Assembly (NCBI RefSeq): GCF_000346465.2
Contig: NC_034014.1
Coordinates: 19,562,367-19,626,366, forward strand
Direction of reading: 5' to 3'
Origin: Prunus persica
Lineage: Eukaryota; Streptophyta; Magnoliopsida; Rosales; Rosaceae
DNA length: 64,000 bases
Both the position numbers and the translations under genes were made by a program. The notes beneath the pieces were generated by a model. It was given only the letters and a program-made list of their open reading frames with translations, ran no database searches and was not told where the DNA came from. Numbering within the stretch: the first letter of the stretch is position 1; each line of letters opens with the position of its first letter. Below, piece by piece: positions 1-11,700 of the stretch.

Positions 1-2435
1 ATATAAGTTGCAGGCTTGTAACATTCATACACATAATCAATTGGGCTTTCATCCCTTTGAAAAATTGCAGAAATTGCATGGCCACATGGTATCCCACATA
101 AATCCCACCTCCGACAAGAACATGTCCTTGCCCTAAGATCCACAACAAATTCTCCACCATACATGTGGGTCACTTGATATGTTTGCAAGCCAGCTAGTCG
201 AGGAATGCATGTGGAGGCATCTAACTTGTTTTTCTCAATTATCTTGAAGATTCTTGGCCCAACTGGATGTTTCCATTTCGGACATGCAGCCCTTCTATTT
301 GCCATCATAAGCATCACAAGAACTCTTATCCTCTCCAAGCAAGTCAAAATGGACTATCTCTTACATCTACTATTGCTGAATTAAAACTTTCACAAAGATT
401 GTTCAACAACAGATCACACTTAAACCGTATAGCAAAGTGAGATCTACTCCAATTCTTTGCAGGTCTCTTACTGAGTCATTTCCACGCTTCCTCATCCTAT
501 TGTTTCATATTTTCCATTTCTGCTTCCCACCAAGGCATAGTTGTGGCTCTTGCTGTAGCCCACAATATGTGTTTTAGAGCAAGACCAGAGTGTGATGATC
601 TAAAGTTATTACATAAGTTTATAACACACATCCTGTGCTCTGCAGTTGGAAGTAGAGTCTCAATTGCAGGTATGAGTCCCTTTTGCTTGTCGCTAATGAA
701 CACATATAACAAACCATTTGTAATCTTTAGATCTTCAATCAACAGCCTAAGAAACCAGATCCACGATTGTTTGCTTTCGATCTCAACAACCGGATAAGTA
801 ATTCGGAAACTGCCATTGTTGCCATCCACCCCAACTGCTATCAAAATCTTGCCAGGATAAGTACCTTTTACGTGGCGCCCATCAACACCAATAACTGGTC
901 TGCATCCATCTAAAAATCCTTGCCTGCAACCAGCGAAGCAAACATACATCCTTAGAAAGATAGCTTGGCCCCCCACTTGTTCAGTTTTAATTATAACTGT
1001 ACTTCCCTTGTTTGCCTTCTTCAATTCCTCTGCATAATCCCTTAACCTAGCATATTGTTCTATGTAACTCCCCTCAATCATTACTTTGGCCCTCTTTTTG
1101 GCCCTATATATTTGATGTCTTGTGACATTCATACAATAATCCTCCAAAACATCCTCTTGCAATGATTTCACATCCAAGTCTGTGTCTCTCTTCAGCTTCT
1201 TAGAATACCTATTGCAAAGCCACTTAGATGAGGCATACTTCAACTTGTCGACCCTCCCACAAGTGTGTTCTAGGCTCATAGTCTTGATTACAAATGTAGA
1301 TTCACTCTTATCTATATTTGAAGCATATAAATAAAATGGACATTTCAGTCCTCCCATACATACTACCTGGAGCTTCACTTTGTCATTTTTATTTTATTTT
1401 ATCAACTTACCATGTAGAATTGCATACTCCTCCATAGCTTCTTTCAATACCTTTTTGTTTGCAAATCGCATTCCCATCCTTAACTCTGGATTCCTTAAAT
1501 CCACCTCTCTCCTGTACTCTTTCAACTTTGGCAATTTCTTTTTCTTTCTTTTGCCCTTTTCCTCACCATTACCTTGATCCTGATCCTCTTCATCACTTCC
1601 TGTGTCCAAATCCGATGTGTTAGCACCATCTGATGAAACCTCTCCTGGAGCATCATAAGTAGGCCCAACTTTCTCATGTCCATGGGGCTGAACAGTAGGC
1701 TCAACATTCTCACCTGCATTGGCCTGAACAGTAGGCCCAATGTTCTCACCTGCATTGGGCTCACCACTTGGGCCCCCAACTACCACATTCTCAGCTACAG
1801 GCACCTCATCTTCTTGTTCACTGAATTCATAATCACTATCCACAAATTCTGCATCATTTTCCTCATTTTCCCCTTCATTTCCAACCTCTCCATTCTCAGT
1901 TGCTGCAGCCTTATTTTCCTGTCCATTCTCAGTTGCTGCAACCTCATTTTCCCATTCATTTCCAACTTCTACATATGCATTTGCATCCCCTAGTTCATTG
2001 AAAGAGTGTCATGTGATGTGACACCCTTCCCATCATTTTCTACATCTGCATCATAGTTATATTATGCACTATCCAAACTAGGCCATGCAGCAGATGCTTG
2101 ACTCCTAAGCCCATTACCATTCGAATTTTCCAAATCTGTATAGTACAACACAAGAACCCTATTACATGGCATGCATCCAACCATTTCAACTACTTTAGTA
2201 TCAGAGGTAAAGCTCCAATATGTTACCATCATTTTCTCCAGCCTTTCTATACCTAATCTCCATAGTTTTGCTCAATTTTCGAAACATCTATTATATACCC
2301 CAACTCTTTCCCTATCTTCCTTAAATCCAGCAATGATAGAAAGTCATCAACAACATTATCTAAATAACAGACCTTACCACCTTTATAAACCCCATTTTCA
2401 AACATACCCCCATGGTGTAGTTCAAGAGTGACTCT
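1..2435 (-). pseudogene. Mutator-like (MULE/MuDR) transposase, degenerate, runs off left edge
   Basis: Read right to left. About 2435-2230 encodes the plant MULE N-terminal domain (LELHHGGMFENG ... LDLRKIGKELGYIIDV). An acidic linker follows near 1990-1550, then the DNA-binding and MULE transposase core at 1378-497 (GVDGRHVKGTYPGKILIAVG; FISDKQKGLIPAIE). A SWIM zinc finger lies near 125-60 (CSCRRWDLCGIPCGHA). The frame is broken at least three times: a TAA at about 1391-1393 before the core, a TAG just left of 497 after MENMKQ, and a one-base loss near 347 between AIVDVRDSP and ILTCLERIR. Another frame change follows the N-terminal domain near 2230. It would have encoded a cut-and-paste transposase. 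It is not functional as it stands, and its 3' end and left terminal repeat lie outside the window. Confidence 0.88.
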
Positions 2436-3054
2436 GTCAGAGATAGCTGTAAACAGTACATATCAAATTTCAGAGTTAGCTGCACACACATCTCCTTTAT
2501 CTAATGCTACAGGTTTAGGGTTTTAATTTTTTTTACCGTTTCACTCAATGCTAATAGTGAATTAAGTGTGAAGTAGACAACAAAGGGACCACACCAAACA
2601 TAAAAACCTATACTTTGCAGTCAATCCCAGCATAAAGAAATAAAATGCCAGAGTATCTTTTCAACATAAAGAAACTGACCTTGGACCACACACTTGCAAA
2701 CAAAAAGCATCGATTTGCAAAACAAGATGAATATAAAATACAGATAGAGAATCCCTTAGCATATTTGGGATTCTCTCCACCGCAACGGAACTCAAACTCC
2801 ATTAGTGATGAGCATCCATAATGATCGAAATCCAGAAATTCCCGCAAAACTCCCAAATAGGAACCCTAACAACTCCAAAATCTCTGTTGTTGCCTTTGCA
2901 CCTCCTTTTTCACGAACTGAATACGACGTTTTGGCTAATCGGAGAAGACATTGAGGTTTAAAAAGACGCATATACCCTTTCAGGCTTAAAAAGACGCATA
3001 TACCCATCCTAGACCTCACCACTGGCGTTGACTTGTTAAAAACTCACAGAAAAT
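2436..3054. other. MULE 5' noncoding region with a short tandem repeat
   Basis: No credible gene is visible between the transposase start and the terminal repeat. It contains a 20-bp motif (TTAAAAAGACGCATATACCC) at 2958-2977 and again at 2986-3005, period 28 bp. The ORFs here have no recognisable domains and are probably chance frames. Confidence 0.5.
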
Positions 3055-3176
3055 GTAACGGTTGGATCAAATGGGCGATTAACATAGAGTTTATGTACCA
3101 TTTGGACTAATAATTTAATTTATGGACCAAAATGTAAATCGCATACAAGTTTGAGGACCATTTGAGTAATTTACCC
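3055..3176. repeat. Putative MULE terminal inverted repeat (right end)
   Basis: The segment ends in ..GAGGACCATTTGAGTAATTTACCC. Read inward it starts GGGTAAATTACTCAAATGGT and continues with runs of the type ATGGTCC.. and TTGGTCC... Long repeats starting GGGTAAATT with TGGTCC motifs are typical of plant Mutator-like elements. Its position just upstream of the transposase fits the right end. The partner repeat would lie left of the window, so the pairing and the 9-11 bp target duplication cannot be checked. Confidence 0.5.
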
Positions 3177-3189
3177 TTTTGATTTTATC

Positions 3190-3764
3190 TAGGGGTGGGC
3201 GCGGTCCGGTTCGGTCCGGTTCTCACCTCAAACCGGAATCGAAATCGGTATTATTTAACCGGTCCGGTTCGGTCCGGTTTAGGCAAAAAAAATTTCGAAA
3301 ACCGGCCGGTTCGGTTCTAACCGGTTCCGGTCCGGTTCTGACCGGTTCCGATTTTGAACCGGATTATTAATTTATTATTTTTTTAATTTTTTTATAAAAA
3401 AAATATATTTAAATTTTTTTAATAAAAAAATTATAATAAATAACTTATTTTTTTAGCTTAAAAATGAACAAATAATCCAATTCATACATTTAGAAATTTT
3501 TTGAAGTTGAACTTGGAAAATTAGTGATTATAAAAGTTAAAAAATGGCATTAGATTTTAAAATTTTGTAAAAATATAAATATAAAATATATGACCGGTCC
3601 GGTTCGGTCCGGTCCGGTGCGGAGAGATGTAAAACCAGAATCGGAACCGGTTGGAACCGGTTCGGTCCGGTTCCGGTCCAGTTTGTTGGCTTTTTTGGTC
3701 AACCGGTTTTTTTTCACCTTTTCGGTTCGGTGTTCCGGTTTTCCGGTCCCGATGCCCACCCCTA
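3190..3764. mobile_element. hAT-type MITE with CCGGTTC-rich subterminal regions
   Basis: The element begins TAGGGGTGGGC and ends GCCCACCCCTA, a perfect 11-bp terminal inverted repeat. It is flanked by a perfect 8-bp direct duplication, ATTTTATC, at 3182-3189 and 3765-3772. An 8-bp duplication with these ends is the hAT signature. Both ends (about 3200-3360 and 3590-3760) carry dense copies of GGTCCGGTTC and ACCGGTTC in both orientations; the middle is very AT-rich. There is no transposase. ORFs rich in Gly, Ser, Pro and Arg inside it are artefacts of the repeated motif. Confidence 0.85.
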
Positions 3765-3772
3765 ATTTTATC

Positions 3773-4483
3773 CAATCCAATACAAGAAAAAAAAAAAAAG
3801 AGAAAGGAGTTGTGTCCGTCCAAGGTGTTGGATTAAAAATTCCTAGACGGTAACATCGTGAGTTATCGTAAGAAGGAAGAAAGAGTAGTACGGTCATTCA
3901 TGTGACAATGAAGTCCGCAATGATAATAAAATACGCCGGACATAATTGCCAATTTACCGGATTCCCATCACCACCATTATCTCCACCAACACTACCACAA
4001 CTACCTCCTAACACCTAATGCTTACCCATTGCCCATCCTAACTATAGCAAAATATATGTATTTATTTATTCATTTATTTGTCAAAGTTAGGAAGGACAAA
4101 GGGGAACTCACACACAGGTGTTATAAAAGCTTGAATCGATGACTACTTGGGAGCACACTAAGACCTAGGTCAATCCAACTAACGCTCTATTGATAACCTA
4201 ACTGTAGCATTTCTCCAAAGAAGAAATGAAGAATTTTTGTATTTAATTGAAGAATAAAATTCGTATCGGATTCGGATTTAGTTTTAGGGCCGATCACCAA
4301 ATTAGGCCCGGCCCAGTGCCGTGGTCATCAAGAGAAATGGCAACCGAGTGAGGAAGTGAAGAATTGACACAAGGGCAGGGCAGCGCCATCTCCACTCTCC
4401 TCTCAAAATCAATCAAAATCAATCCAAAAAACTCTCCAAAATCACAGAGAAGGGAACCAAGAAGACAGAAAACAAAATCAGTC
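3773..4483. other. Intergenic, 5' flank of the uL23m gene
   Basis: No gene is visible. The stretch around 4100-4200 resembles worn repeat DNA but cannot be classified. The last 200 bases are the presumed promoter and leader of the uL23m gene. An in-frame upstream ATG-less extension exists to 4364 but reads as leader sequence, not protein. Confidence 0.4.
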
Positions 4484-4981
4484 ATGGGAAGTAGATTGGG
4501 GAGGAGGGTAATTCACTTCGCAAACCTACCCATCAAGCTCTTAATGCCCACCAACTTCACCAACATCAGAGAAATCGCTCTCAAAACCATCCCATCAGCT
4601 TCCAAGGTCGAAATCAAGCGCGTCCTCGAATCCCTCTACGGCTTCCAGGTCGAAAAGGTCCGTACGCTCAACATGGAGGGCAAGAAGAAGAAGCGCGGTG
4701 GCCTATTGTTCGCCAGACCCAATTACAAGAAGGCCTACGTCACGCTCAAGAACCCACTCTCGCTCTCTCAGGACCTCTACCCTATTGGAGTCGTCGAGCA
4801 GGAGAGGAAGCAGACGAGCAAGCAATCCAAGTCCAGCGTCGTCGAAGAAGGTGAAACTGAGAAGCATTGGCTTTACGGGAAGGACAAGGAGGAACCTTGG
4901 AGGGTTAAGAACGACAAGGGTTCTGCTGTTTTCGGCGACGGTGTGGCCAAATTTCCCTGGAGCACCATGAGGTTTCGCTAG
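4484..4981 (+). CDS. Mitochondrial large-subunit ribosomal protein uL23m
   Basis: Single-exon gene of 165 codons plus stop. The start chosen is the ATG in GTCATGGGAAG, giving MGSRLGRRVIHFANLPIK. That agrees with plant nuclear-encoded L23-like mitochondrial proteins (Arabidopsis At4g39880 from memory). The L23 fold spans about residues 10-95: the IHFANLPIKLLMP strand, a TIREI helix region, KVEIKRVLESLYGFQVEKVRTLN, then the basic loop GKKKKRGG. The tail ends WRVKNDKGSAVFGDGV..FPWSTMRFR. The protein binds 23S-type rRNA near the exit tunnel of the mitoribosome. No separate cleavable presequence is obvious. It converges on the NPH3 gene, with about 730 bp between stops. Confidence 0.9.
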   Translation: MGSRLGRRVIHFANLPIKLLMPTNFTNIREIALKTIPSASKVEIKRVLESLYGFQVEKVRTLNMEGKKKKRGGLLFARPNYKKAYVTLKNPLSLSQDLYPIGVVEQERKQTSKQSKSSVVEEGETEKHWLYGKDKEEPWRVKNDKGSAVFGDGVAKFPWSTMRFR

Positions 4982-5710
4982 GCAGGTTTGAAGACTTTTG
5001 GAACTGGGTTTATGTTTTTTGTTGGGATTTTGAAATTTATGATATTTGAAGTTTGGTGAAAACTTGTGGCCATGTTTGAAGACTTTTCAATAGGACTGGA
5101 GCATTTAGCTTTCAATTAGCAGAATAGTATAATATTTATGGTTGTTATCTTTTATTTTACCAATAATTGTGCAAGCTCATATGTGATTAGTACTTGTGAA
5201 GTTTGAAATTGTTGAGGATAGAAGCATATTGGAAACTTGCATTGAGTATGTTTCCTATCTCCTCTAATAGGATTATTATGACATGTGACATGCACGAATT
5301 TTTTGTTTTTGTTTGATTGATAATCAATGTAACCAGAAAAAATGACCAAGTACTCCTCCAAAAGTTTAGCATAAAAGTTGTTTGTCCTCTAATTATATTC
5401 GACTGAAGAAACTTGTTGCTGCTTGAGCATCTCGTGTGACCTATTGTTGAAAGCTTGTAGGCTTGTAGTTGTAGCAAAGGATGTAGTCTGCCAGACGTTC
5501 TATAGGAGGCAGAATTATTTTAGAGAAAATTAATGTGTAAGAATAGGAAAACTACAGACATTTTTTACTTTTTATTTATTTTTGTGTATACATTATGGAT
5601 AGGCAAGCAATAACAAACTATCAACTATCCCTAAGACAGTTGATATGGTGTTCTTAAAGGCTTAACTCTCATATGGTGTGGGGTGTCTTGGCTTCCTAGA
5701 TTAATATAAT
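4982..5710. other. Convergent intergenic region (3' UTRs)
   Basis: Lies between the stop codons of two convergent genes and presumably holds both 3' untranslated regions. No domain, repeat or RNA gene is recognised. Short ORFs here have no coding character. Confidence 0.5.
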
Positions 5711-8700
5711 TTAGGACATGGATGACCTTCGTCTGGAGGGCGGTCTTCTGCCAGCTGGGTTGGGTCTTTGTTGGCCTTCTCCAGTTTCATTGCCCTCAAC
5801 TTTTGCATGGAAAGAGTTCTTAATTTTTCTCCATCCCAAACTCCAACCCGACACATTCTTTTGCTTGCTGCCTATCCTTTCGTACTCTTGCTGCAGCTCA
5901 GAGTAGTCACTCTGCAGCTCTGCCATCTTTATCTTTACATTCTCAAGTTCTGCTTTTAGATTCTTAATCTCTGCATCTGTTGATGAGTGGTTCCCTTCCT
6001 GTTCAGAGTTATTGCCACTTTGTGATTCCTTCTCTTGCATCGCCGTCCTCATCTTTACTTGTTCTGAGAAAAGCACCTGCACATGTTTCATATTCTCATC
6101 CTCTAGTGAGAAATGCCAATTTTGACGGAACACATACTGGTTGGCACTGAGATTAAGGGGTCCATGTTTGATAAATGAAATGGTCTTTAAATGCTCAGTT
6201 AATTGTGTATGCCTTTGTGAGGATTTTACATCTGTTTAAGTTAAGGGTCTATCTTCTATTAATTGTATTTCCCTTTTGAGAGCAATGCCTTTGTGAAATC
6301 CATTTTTCAGAAGCATTATGGTTTCTGAAATTTTTTGGTGTCATAAAAAGGGGGAGCAAGGGCATAAGTGTTATTTGAAGGTCAGGGAACAGTTAAGTAA
6401 TGATTAATACGTTTTTGTAACCATTAATATACAGCAGTCCAAACTGGCACCATACAAGATTGAAGTGATTGAGTTCTTGTAAGAGTCTGATTGACTTTTA
6501 TAATTATATGTTGTTTTCTACCAATTTTGTATGATGCTGGTGTAATGCTAATTTGCTAGAAAACTCTTAGTATGAATTCTCCAGTTGCTAAGTGATTTTT
6601 TTTCCAAAGTGTAGACGAACTTTTGTAAGACGATATGTGGTTCTAGCATGTTTGGTGGGAGATTGAAATTATTTCCTTCCAATTTCTAGCAATTATTCAT
6701 ACCTGAGACCTGCCCTGCCCTGCCGCATCTCACGTCTTTATCACTTAACCCAAAGCCTAAGGGCAAGTTATAGGCTTTTATTCTATGTTGCAGAAATTAT
6801 CTCACAGCGTTTTATTTGGTTAGTGCCTAGGTGGTTGAAGTTATGTGACAATGCCTGCCATTTAGCACATATCTGAGTGAAATGAGGTTGGATGCCACTG
6901 TGATCTCCATTGTAGTTTAGCCCCTTAGGTTGCTCTTGCATATTTTGTCTGTAGCAATTGCATTTTTTCTAGTGGTTTTACTAAAAAGACCGTAAGAGGG
7001 CCATAAATGTCTCTGAGTTAATTTTTAATTTTGTTACTTTTGGGGGGTTGGAGGACTAATGGATTACTCCGTGTGTTTGTAGTATGAATTCAATGTGCAT
7101 AAAAAATACTGCTACACAACAAAAAAGGGGCCATGTGATCTAGGTGGTTGAAGTTATGTGACAATGCCTGCCATTTAGCACATATCTGAGTGAAATGAGG
7201 TTAGATTCCACTGTGATCTCCATTGTAGTTTAGCCCCTCAGGTTGCTCTTGCATACTTTATCTGTAGCAATTGCATTTTTCTAGTGATTTTTACTAAAAA
7301 GACCGTAACAGGGCCATAAATGTCTTTCAGTTATTTTTCGTTTTTGTTTCTTTTTGGGGGTTGGGGGACTAGGGATTACTCCTTGTTGGATGAATTTGGC
7401 TATGTGTTTGTAGTATGAATTCAATGTGCATAAAAAATACTGCTACACAACAACAAAAAGGGGGCTTATTACAGTCTGTAGTAATAGTTAATCTTTTTCC
7501 TTTTTTATTCTCATTAATCTTTGTCTACGATCACGTGGAATGGAGATTTGTTGATGAGGTTTTGATTAGAAAAGGATTTGGGGACAGGTGGAGAAGCTGG
7601 ATTCGTGGTTGCCTCGAGACGGCTAATTTTTCTGTGATGATTAATGGAAGACCAAGGGGTAAATTTCGTGCCTCTAGGGGTCTGAGACAAGGAGACCCGC
7701 TCTCCCCGTTCCTGTTCACTTTGGTGATGGATGTGTTAAGCAGAATTATGGAGAAAGCTCAAGATGCTGATAAGTTCCATGGACTTTCCCCAAGGCTTGG
7801 GATGGTGGAGGTGTCCCACCTTCAGTTCGCCGATGATACCATTTTTTTTCATAGAGGATAAAGATGAGTATTGGAATAATCTACTTCAAATTCTGGAACT
7901 GTTCTGTTTTGTGTCGGGTATGAAAATTAACAAATCAAAATGTTCTCTAGTTGGCATTAATCTGGATGATGGGCTGCTGAATGAGCTGGCTGGGGCTTGG
8001 GGATGTGAAGTGGGGGCTTGGCCTATGTCGTATTTGGGTCTTCCCCTAGGTGGGAACCCTAGGGCGATAAAGTTTTGGGATCCCGTTGTGGAAAAGGTGG
8101 AGAATAGATTACAAAAATGGAAGCGAGCTTGCCTATCCAAAGGGGGAAGACTCACAATGATTCAGGCTGTATTGTGTAGTATTCCGATCTACTACATGTC
8201 CCTTTTCAGGATTCCCATTGGAGTAGCCAATAGAATTGAGAAGCTTATGAGGGATTTCTTGTGGGAAGGTTTGGATGGGAAAAGAAACCACGCTGTGAGT
8301 TGGGAGGTTGTGGGCAAGGCAAAATTCTGTGGAGGGTTAGGGGTGGGTTCGTTGAGGGCTAGGAGTGCGGCTTTGCGGGCAAAATGGCTTTGGCGGTTTC
8401 CTAACGAACCTCATGCTCTTTGGCATAAAGTGATCAGAAGTATTTATGGAATGGATACAAATGGGTGGGATGCTAAACCTGCGACTCGGGGATCTTGTCG
8501 CAGCCCTTGGAGGGACATTTCTAGCGGCTATAATTTGTTCCTTCAAGGCTGTGTTTTCGAGGTAGGTTGTGGAGTTAGGGTCAGATTTTGGGAGGATGAT
8601 TGGAGCCGGGGTGGTGTTTTGAAAGAGGTGTTTCCTAGACTCTTCAATCTATCCAGAAAGCAAAATCACAATATTTCCTCTTTTACGGGCTTAGATGGGT

Positions 8701-11700
8701 TCCCTCTCAGTTGGGATTTCGGTTTCAGGAGGAATCTCAATGAATTGGAGATAACGGAGGCGGCTAGATTGCTGGATTTATTGGAGGGTGTGAGGGTGTT
8801 CTCTTCCAGATTGGATAAGAGAAGATGGAAGCTTGACCCCTTTGGTCTCTTCACCTGTCATTCTTTCTGTTCTCATATTCAGAATCGTGATGAGGGGGAG
8901 ATATTCTCCCCGTACACTCAAATTTGGAAGGCCAAGACTCCTCCGAAAGTTAAGATCTTTGTGTGGCAAGCGGTGTTGGGAAAACTAAATACAGGTGATA
9001 CATTACAGAGACGTTGTCCCTATTTGTGCATTAGCCCTCACTGGTGTGCTCTATGTAATAAGGCAGGGGAGAGCGTGGACCATATCCTGATTCATTGCCC
9101 TTTCTCTCTAAAGTTGTGGGAGACACTATTGAAGGAAGTTAACTCGGTGTGGGTAATACCAGAAGGCTGCTTTGAACTTTTTTCCATCAGATTTGATGCT
9201 TTGGGAAGGGGAAAGAAAGCCAAAATTCTCTGGGGAAGTCTGATGCAGGCAGTGGTTTGGAACCTATGGATGGAACGTAACAGGAGAATTTTTGAGGATT
9301 ATAAGGGAGTGGGAGTGGCAGAGTTATGGGATAGAGTGAAGTTTTGGGCTGCCCTTTGGGCATCAACTTCCCCTGCCTTTAAGGATGTACCCTATCCTAT
9401 AATTATGCGCAATCTGCTGGCTGTAGTATCTTAAGGGTTTGTTTTATGGTTGGTTGGTTGTTTATGTGTTGAGTGGCCTTGTCTGTTTCACCGGCTAGTG
9501 TTTTTTTTTTTTAACCTGCGTGCTAAAGGGCCTTGTTTTGATCTTTCATTTGAATAAAAATGTTTCTATTCAAAAAAAAAAAGTGTCCTTGTGATGCTGC
9601 GTATAAATTATAAATACCTTAGCTTGTGGTTGGTAGAGGTTCTTGGGTTGCATTTCTTTTTCCTGTTATTAGATAAGTATCTTTATAATTTAATTCAAAC
9701 GCAAGCCACTAAATATGTCTTGATAAAAGACCTAGATTCCTTAAGGATATAACTGATATCTTAAAATCTTTAATTCTATTCAAAAAAAAATATCTTTAAA
9801 TCTTTAACTAATTTTCAGCAGGGACCAATGATACAAAATTTATGTTTTAACCTCTTGTGTGATTCTTAAATGTTACCTGGACAATAGTTCTCATAGGCAG
9901 TCGATCATTTTGTGCAGCGTGCATGCATGCGTCAAGCGATAGTTTATCACAGTTCATTATTCTACATAGCCTTCTCCGGTCATGCTCAGGTAGTGAAGGA
10001 TGGGTCTGAAAAAAAGGGTTAGATTTTAGGTTATAAATTGCTTTAGGTGTAAACTAGAGAAACGGGTGAAAAAGTAACCTTGAGGTAGGTATCAATGGCT
10101 CTGTAGAGACCATCATCACACGTCCGTGCATTTTCTGGCAGTAATTCAGCCAATATTTGAAACTTGGTTATGGAGAGGTTTGGGTCTTCTGCAATCTCTG
10201 CTAGGTAGTTGTCTAACAGCTTACTAACATTGATTCTAGCAGTCTTCTGTTGCTGTCCTTGCTGTGCATGCATCAAGAAATATTCCACAATCCTTTGCAC
10301 GACTTCAGTGTCGTGCATTGTGCATTGTGCATTCTTCAGGTGAACTGTACTACACATTATGAAAATTAACAAGAACAAGAGTGTTGGTTATCAATTGACT
10401 TCTTCAAAGATTCTATTGTAATTATGTTGTTGAATCTGACTAAATAAAGAATGTAGAATACTCACTCAACTAGTTTCCCTTGATCTGCATTATTGCAACT
10501 AGGAATCAACAGATCATTCACATTGGCATCTTCTAACATCATCCCCACTCTCTTTTCAAGCTCTGAAATCAAAGCTGGTGATGCAGAGTACAGCATGGCC
10601 ATCTTTAACATCCTCAATAAGAACTTACATGAAATAGCTTCATTTTGAGGAGGAAGTACGCTCACTAGGCTTTCAATAATTGCTTTTTGCTCCTTGCTGT
10701 GTACGTAACCCCCTTCCTCTTTACTCCTACTCAATATACTGAACTGGAGGTCATTTTTTCCAAACCCGTATCCTCTTAGTCCTTCAAACTCCGCATTCAT
10801 GCCTGGCAACCATCTCTCTGCATAGTGCATGATACATTTACCTACAACTTCTGGTCTTGTACTCTTTGCGTTTATTGCTGTTATAATCCTCATGAAATGA
10901 TCTATTCGAAAGGTAGCCACTTCATTAAACCACCAGCCTTCTTGACAGTCTGTATCTCCGACAATGTTTACTTTAGAAGTCTTCCAAGCAATTGAGTCAC
11001 AGCACCTTCTGACAATTTGAAGATTTTCAGCCCATGGAGATAGAGTTTCACAAGATTTAAGTACAGTAATGGTGTCTTTCCACGAAGAAAGGACTACAAA
11101 TGTGAGAAAAGCTTCAGTCTTAGAAATGAGATTTCCATCTTGAAGATCTTCTGTCATTTCTAGAAATTCTGAGGCGCATCTTAGTGGTGCTATGTTGTTA
11201 GGGTTCAAGTCCATTGGAAGACCATAACAAAATTTTAAAATGATTTCGAAGGTTTCCGATCCACCTGGGAAGCTTTCAAGCTTGAGGTCATAGCCAAAAT
11301 TTGAAATTGAAGGCTGAAATTCCAATCGACCAATGTAGCCACATTTTGATATCAAGGGATACTGTCAAAAGAAATAGAAATGAAACAGGAACCAATTGAG
11401 TACTTTGTATACGTGTGTTTTCCCCTTGTTGCATATTATTATTTAGTTCCTCTGAAATGTACTGTACAAAATTGAATTCATAAGACAAAGTTCATGCTGT
11501 GGCATTCAAGCTAGTGTGCAAGTATGTCAATAATTTGTATGAAGTCCAAATGTAGGAAGTGATGCAGTCACCTATCATTGCTTTATAATTGTTGGGTTTG
11601 TGTGTTCTCTTTGTAGATAATTTTCTTTTATAAAGTATATGGCATGCATTATGTATGTGCAAAATAGGAAGGCATAAACATTATGATTAAAATAACAAAT

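Noticed and set aside
3200..3760. Repeated GGTCCGGTTC units, superficially CRISPR- or minisatellite-like
   Set aside because: Units are irregular and in both orientations, and the whole lies between hAT ends with an 8-bp target duplication.
7500..9600. Target duplication for the truncated LINE
   Set aside because: No direct repeat longer than a few bases was found at the two ends; the weak GTGATG match is not enough.
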